Below are positions 36,459-36,538 of a stretch of DNA of 36,538 nucleotides, one piece after another. This DNA is from Microbacterium sp. APC 3901. Lineage in GTDB: Bacteria; Actinomycetota; Actinomycetes; Actinomycetales; Microbacteriaceae. The number at the start of each line of letters is the position of its first letter. Within the stretch, counting starts at the first letter, position 1. The DNA lies in assembly GCF_030407765.1 (NCBI RefSeq), contig NZ_JASDCU010000022.1, positions 1 through 36,538 of the forward strand, given 5' to 3'. The notes under the pieces are model-generated. The model did no database searches. It saw only the letters and a list, made by a program, of their open reading frames with translations, and was not told the origin of the DNA. Both the position numbers and the translations under genes were made by a program.

Positions 36459-36538
36459 GTTTCCATCTCAGGAAAAGGCTGTCGAAGTCGCGCTCGGCGC
36501 CTGTCTGGCCCGCTCGAATAAGCGAACTTCCTGAGTTA
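36459..36538. repeat. Interspersed paired-arm element, copy 4 (cut by the window end)
   Basis: The diverged left arm GTTTCCATCTCAGGA (36459-36473; 12 of 15 match) is followed by a 55-bp interior, then TCCTGAGTTA at 36529-36538, where the window stops. If the arm is complete beyond the edge, the total is again 85 bp. It lies about 120 bases upstream of the nuclease start. The 200 bp from 36339 to the end show no other gene. Confidence 0.65.

Overview
This is a chromosomal segment of a high-GC actinobacterium, most likely Microbacteriaceae and probably Microbacterium. The grounds are a strong G/C preference at third codon positions, frequent ATGA/GTGA stop-start overlaps, several apparently leaderless starts, and a gene set ordinary for that family. 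The placement is inferred from sequence style, not from a marker-gene tree. I see no tRNA, rRNA, CRISPR array, insertion sequence or prophage. No gap between genes reaches 300 bases.

Layout. Positions 204-3476 (minus) hold a complete quaternary-amine/osmoprotectant ABC importer: ATPase, two permeases and a lipoprotein binding protein, ending at an intrinsic terminator. Next come a DUF427 protein and a flavoprotein disulfide reductase-like enzyme with an atypical active site. An MFS transporter at 5755-7122 lies under a SoxR-type box in a MerR-style promoter. It is followed by a lactonase-family beta-propeller protein directly behind purA. On the plus strand are an EamA transporter, a Pr6Pr-family membrane protein, and a MoxR operon at 11642-18027: MoxR ATPase (with an apparent frameshift near its start), DUF58, a membrane protein, two vWA proteins, a TPR protein and a 373-aa protein of unknown function. 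Going back to the minus strand are a PucR-type regulator, an HSL-family hydrolase, a ZIP transporter and a quinone reductase-like flavoprotein divergent from an HxlR regulator. argG (22604-24037) has a strong terminator. A TetR / degenerate ABC-ATPase / YhgE-Pip operon (24271-27550) and a penicillin-acylase-family enzyme follow. A MacB-like ABC exporter with its own TetR regulator, an MFS transporter, an alpha/beta hydrolase and a Vsr/DUF559-like nuclease gene complete the window.

Most unusual signals. (1) Four copies of a fixed-length (~85 bp) interspersed element have conserved inverted arms (GTTCACAACTCAGGA / TCCTGAGTTGTGAAC) and unrelated ~55-bp interiors. Two copies bracket the PD-(D/E)XK nuclease gene, and one of them encodes the end of that protein. 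This could be an undescribed repeat-nuclease pair, loosely comparable to REP/RAYT, but the link is inference. (2) The 7-mer CGGATGC/GCATCCG occurs about 49 times by hand count, several-fold above composition, and is kept in coding regions through otherwise disfavoured codons. (3) An ABC-ATPase-like protein in the YhgE operon has lost its Walker A and signature motifs. Promoter-level signals include a SoxR box, paired 21-bp TetR operators, and repeated leaderless starts of the form TANNNT-GGGTGC-start.
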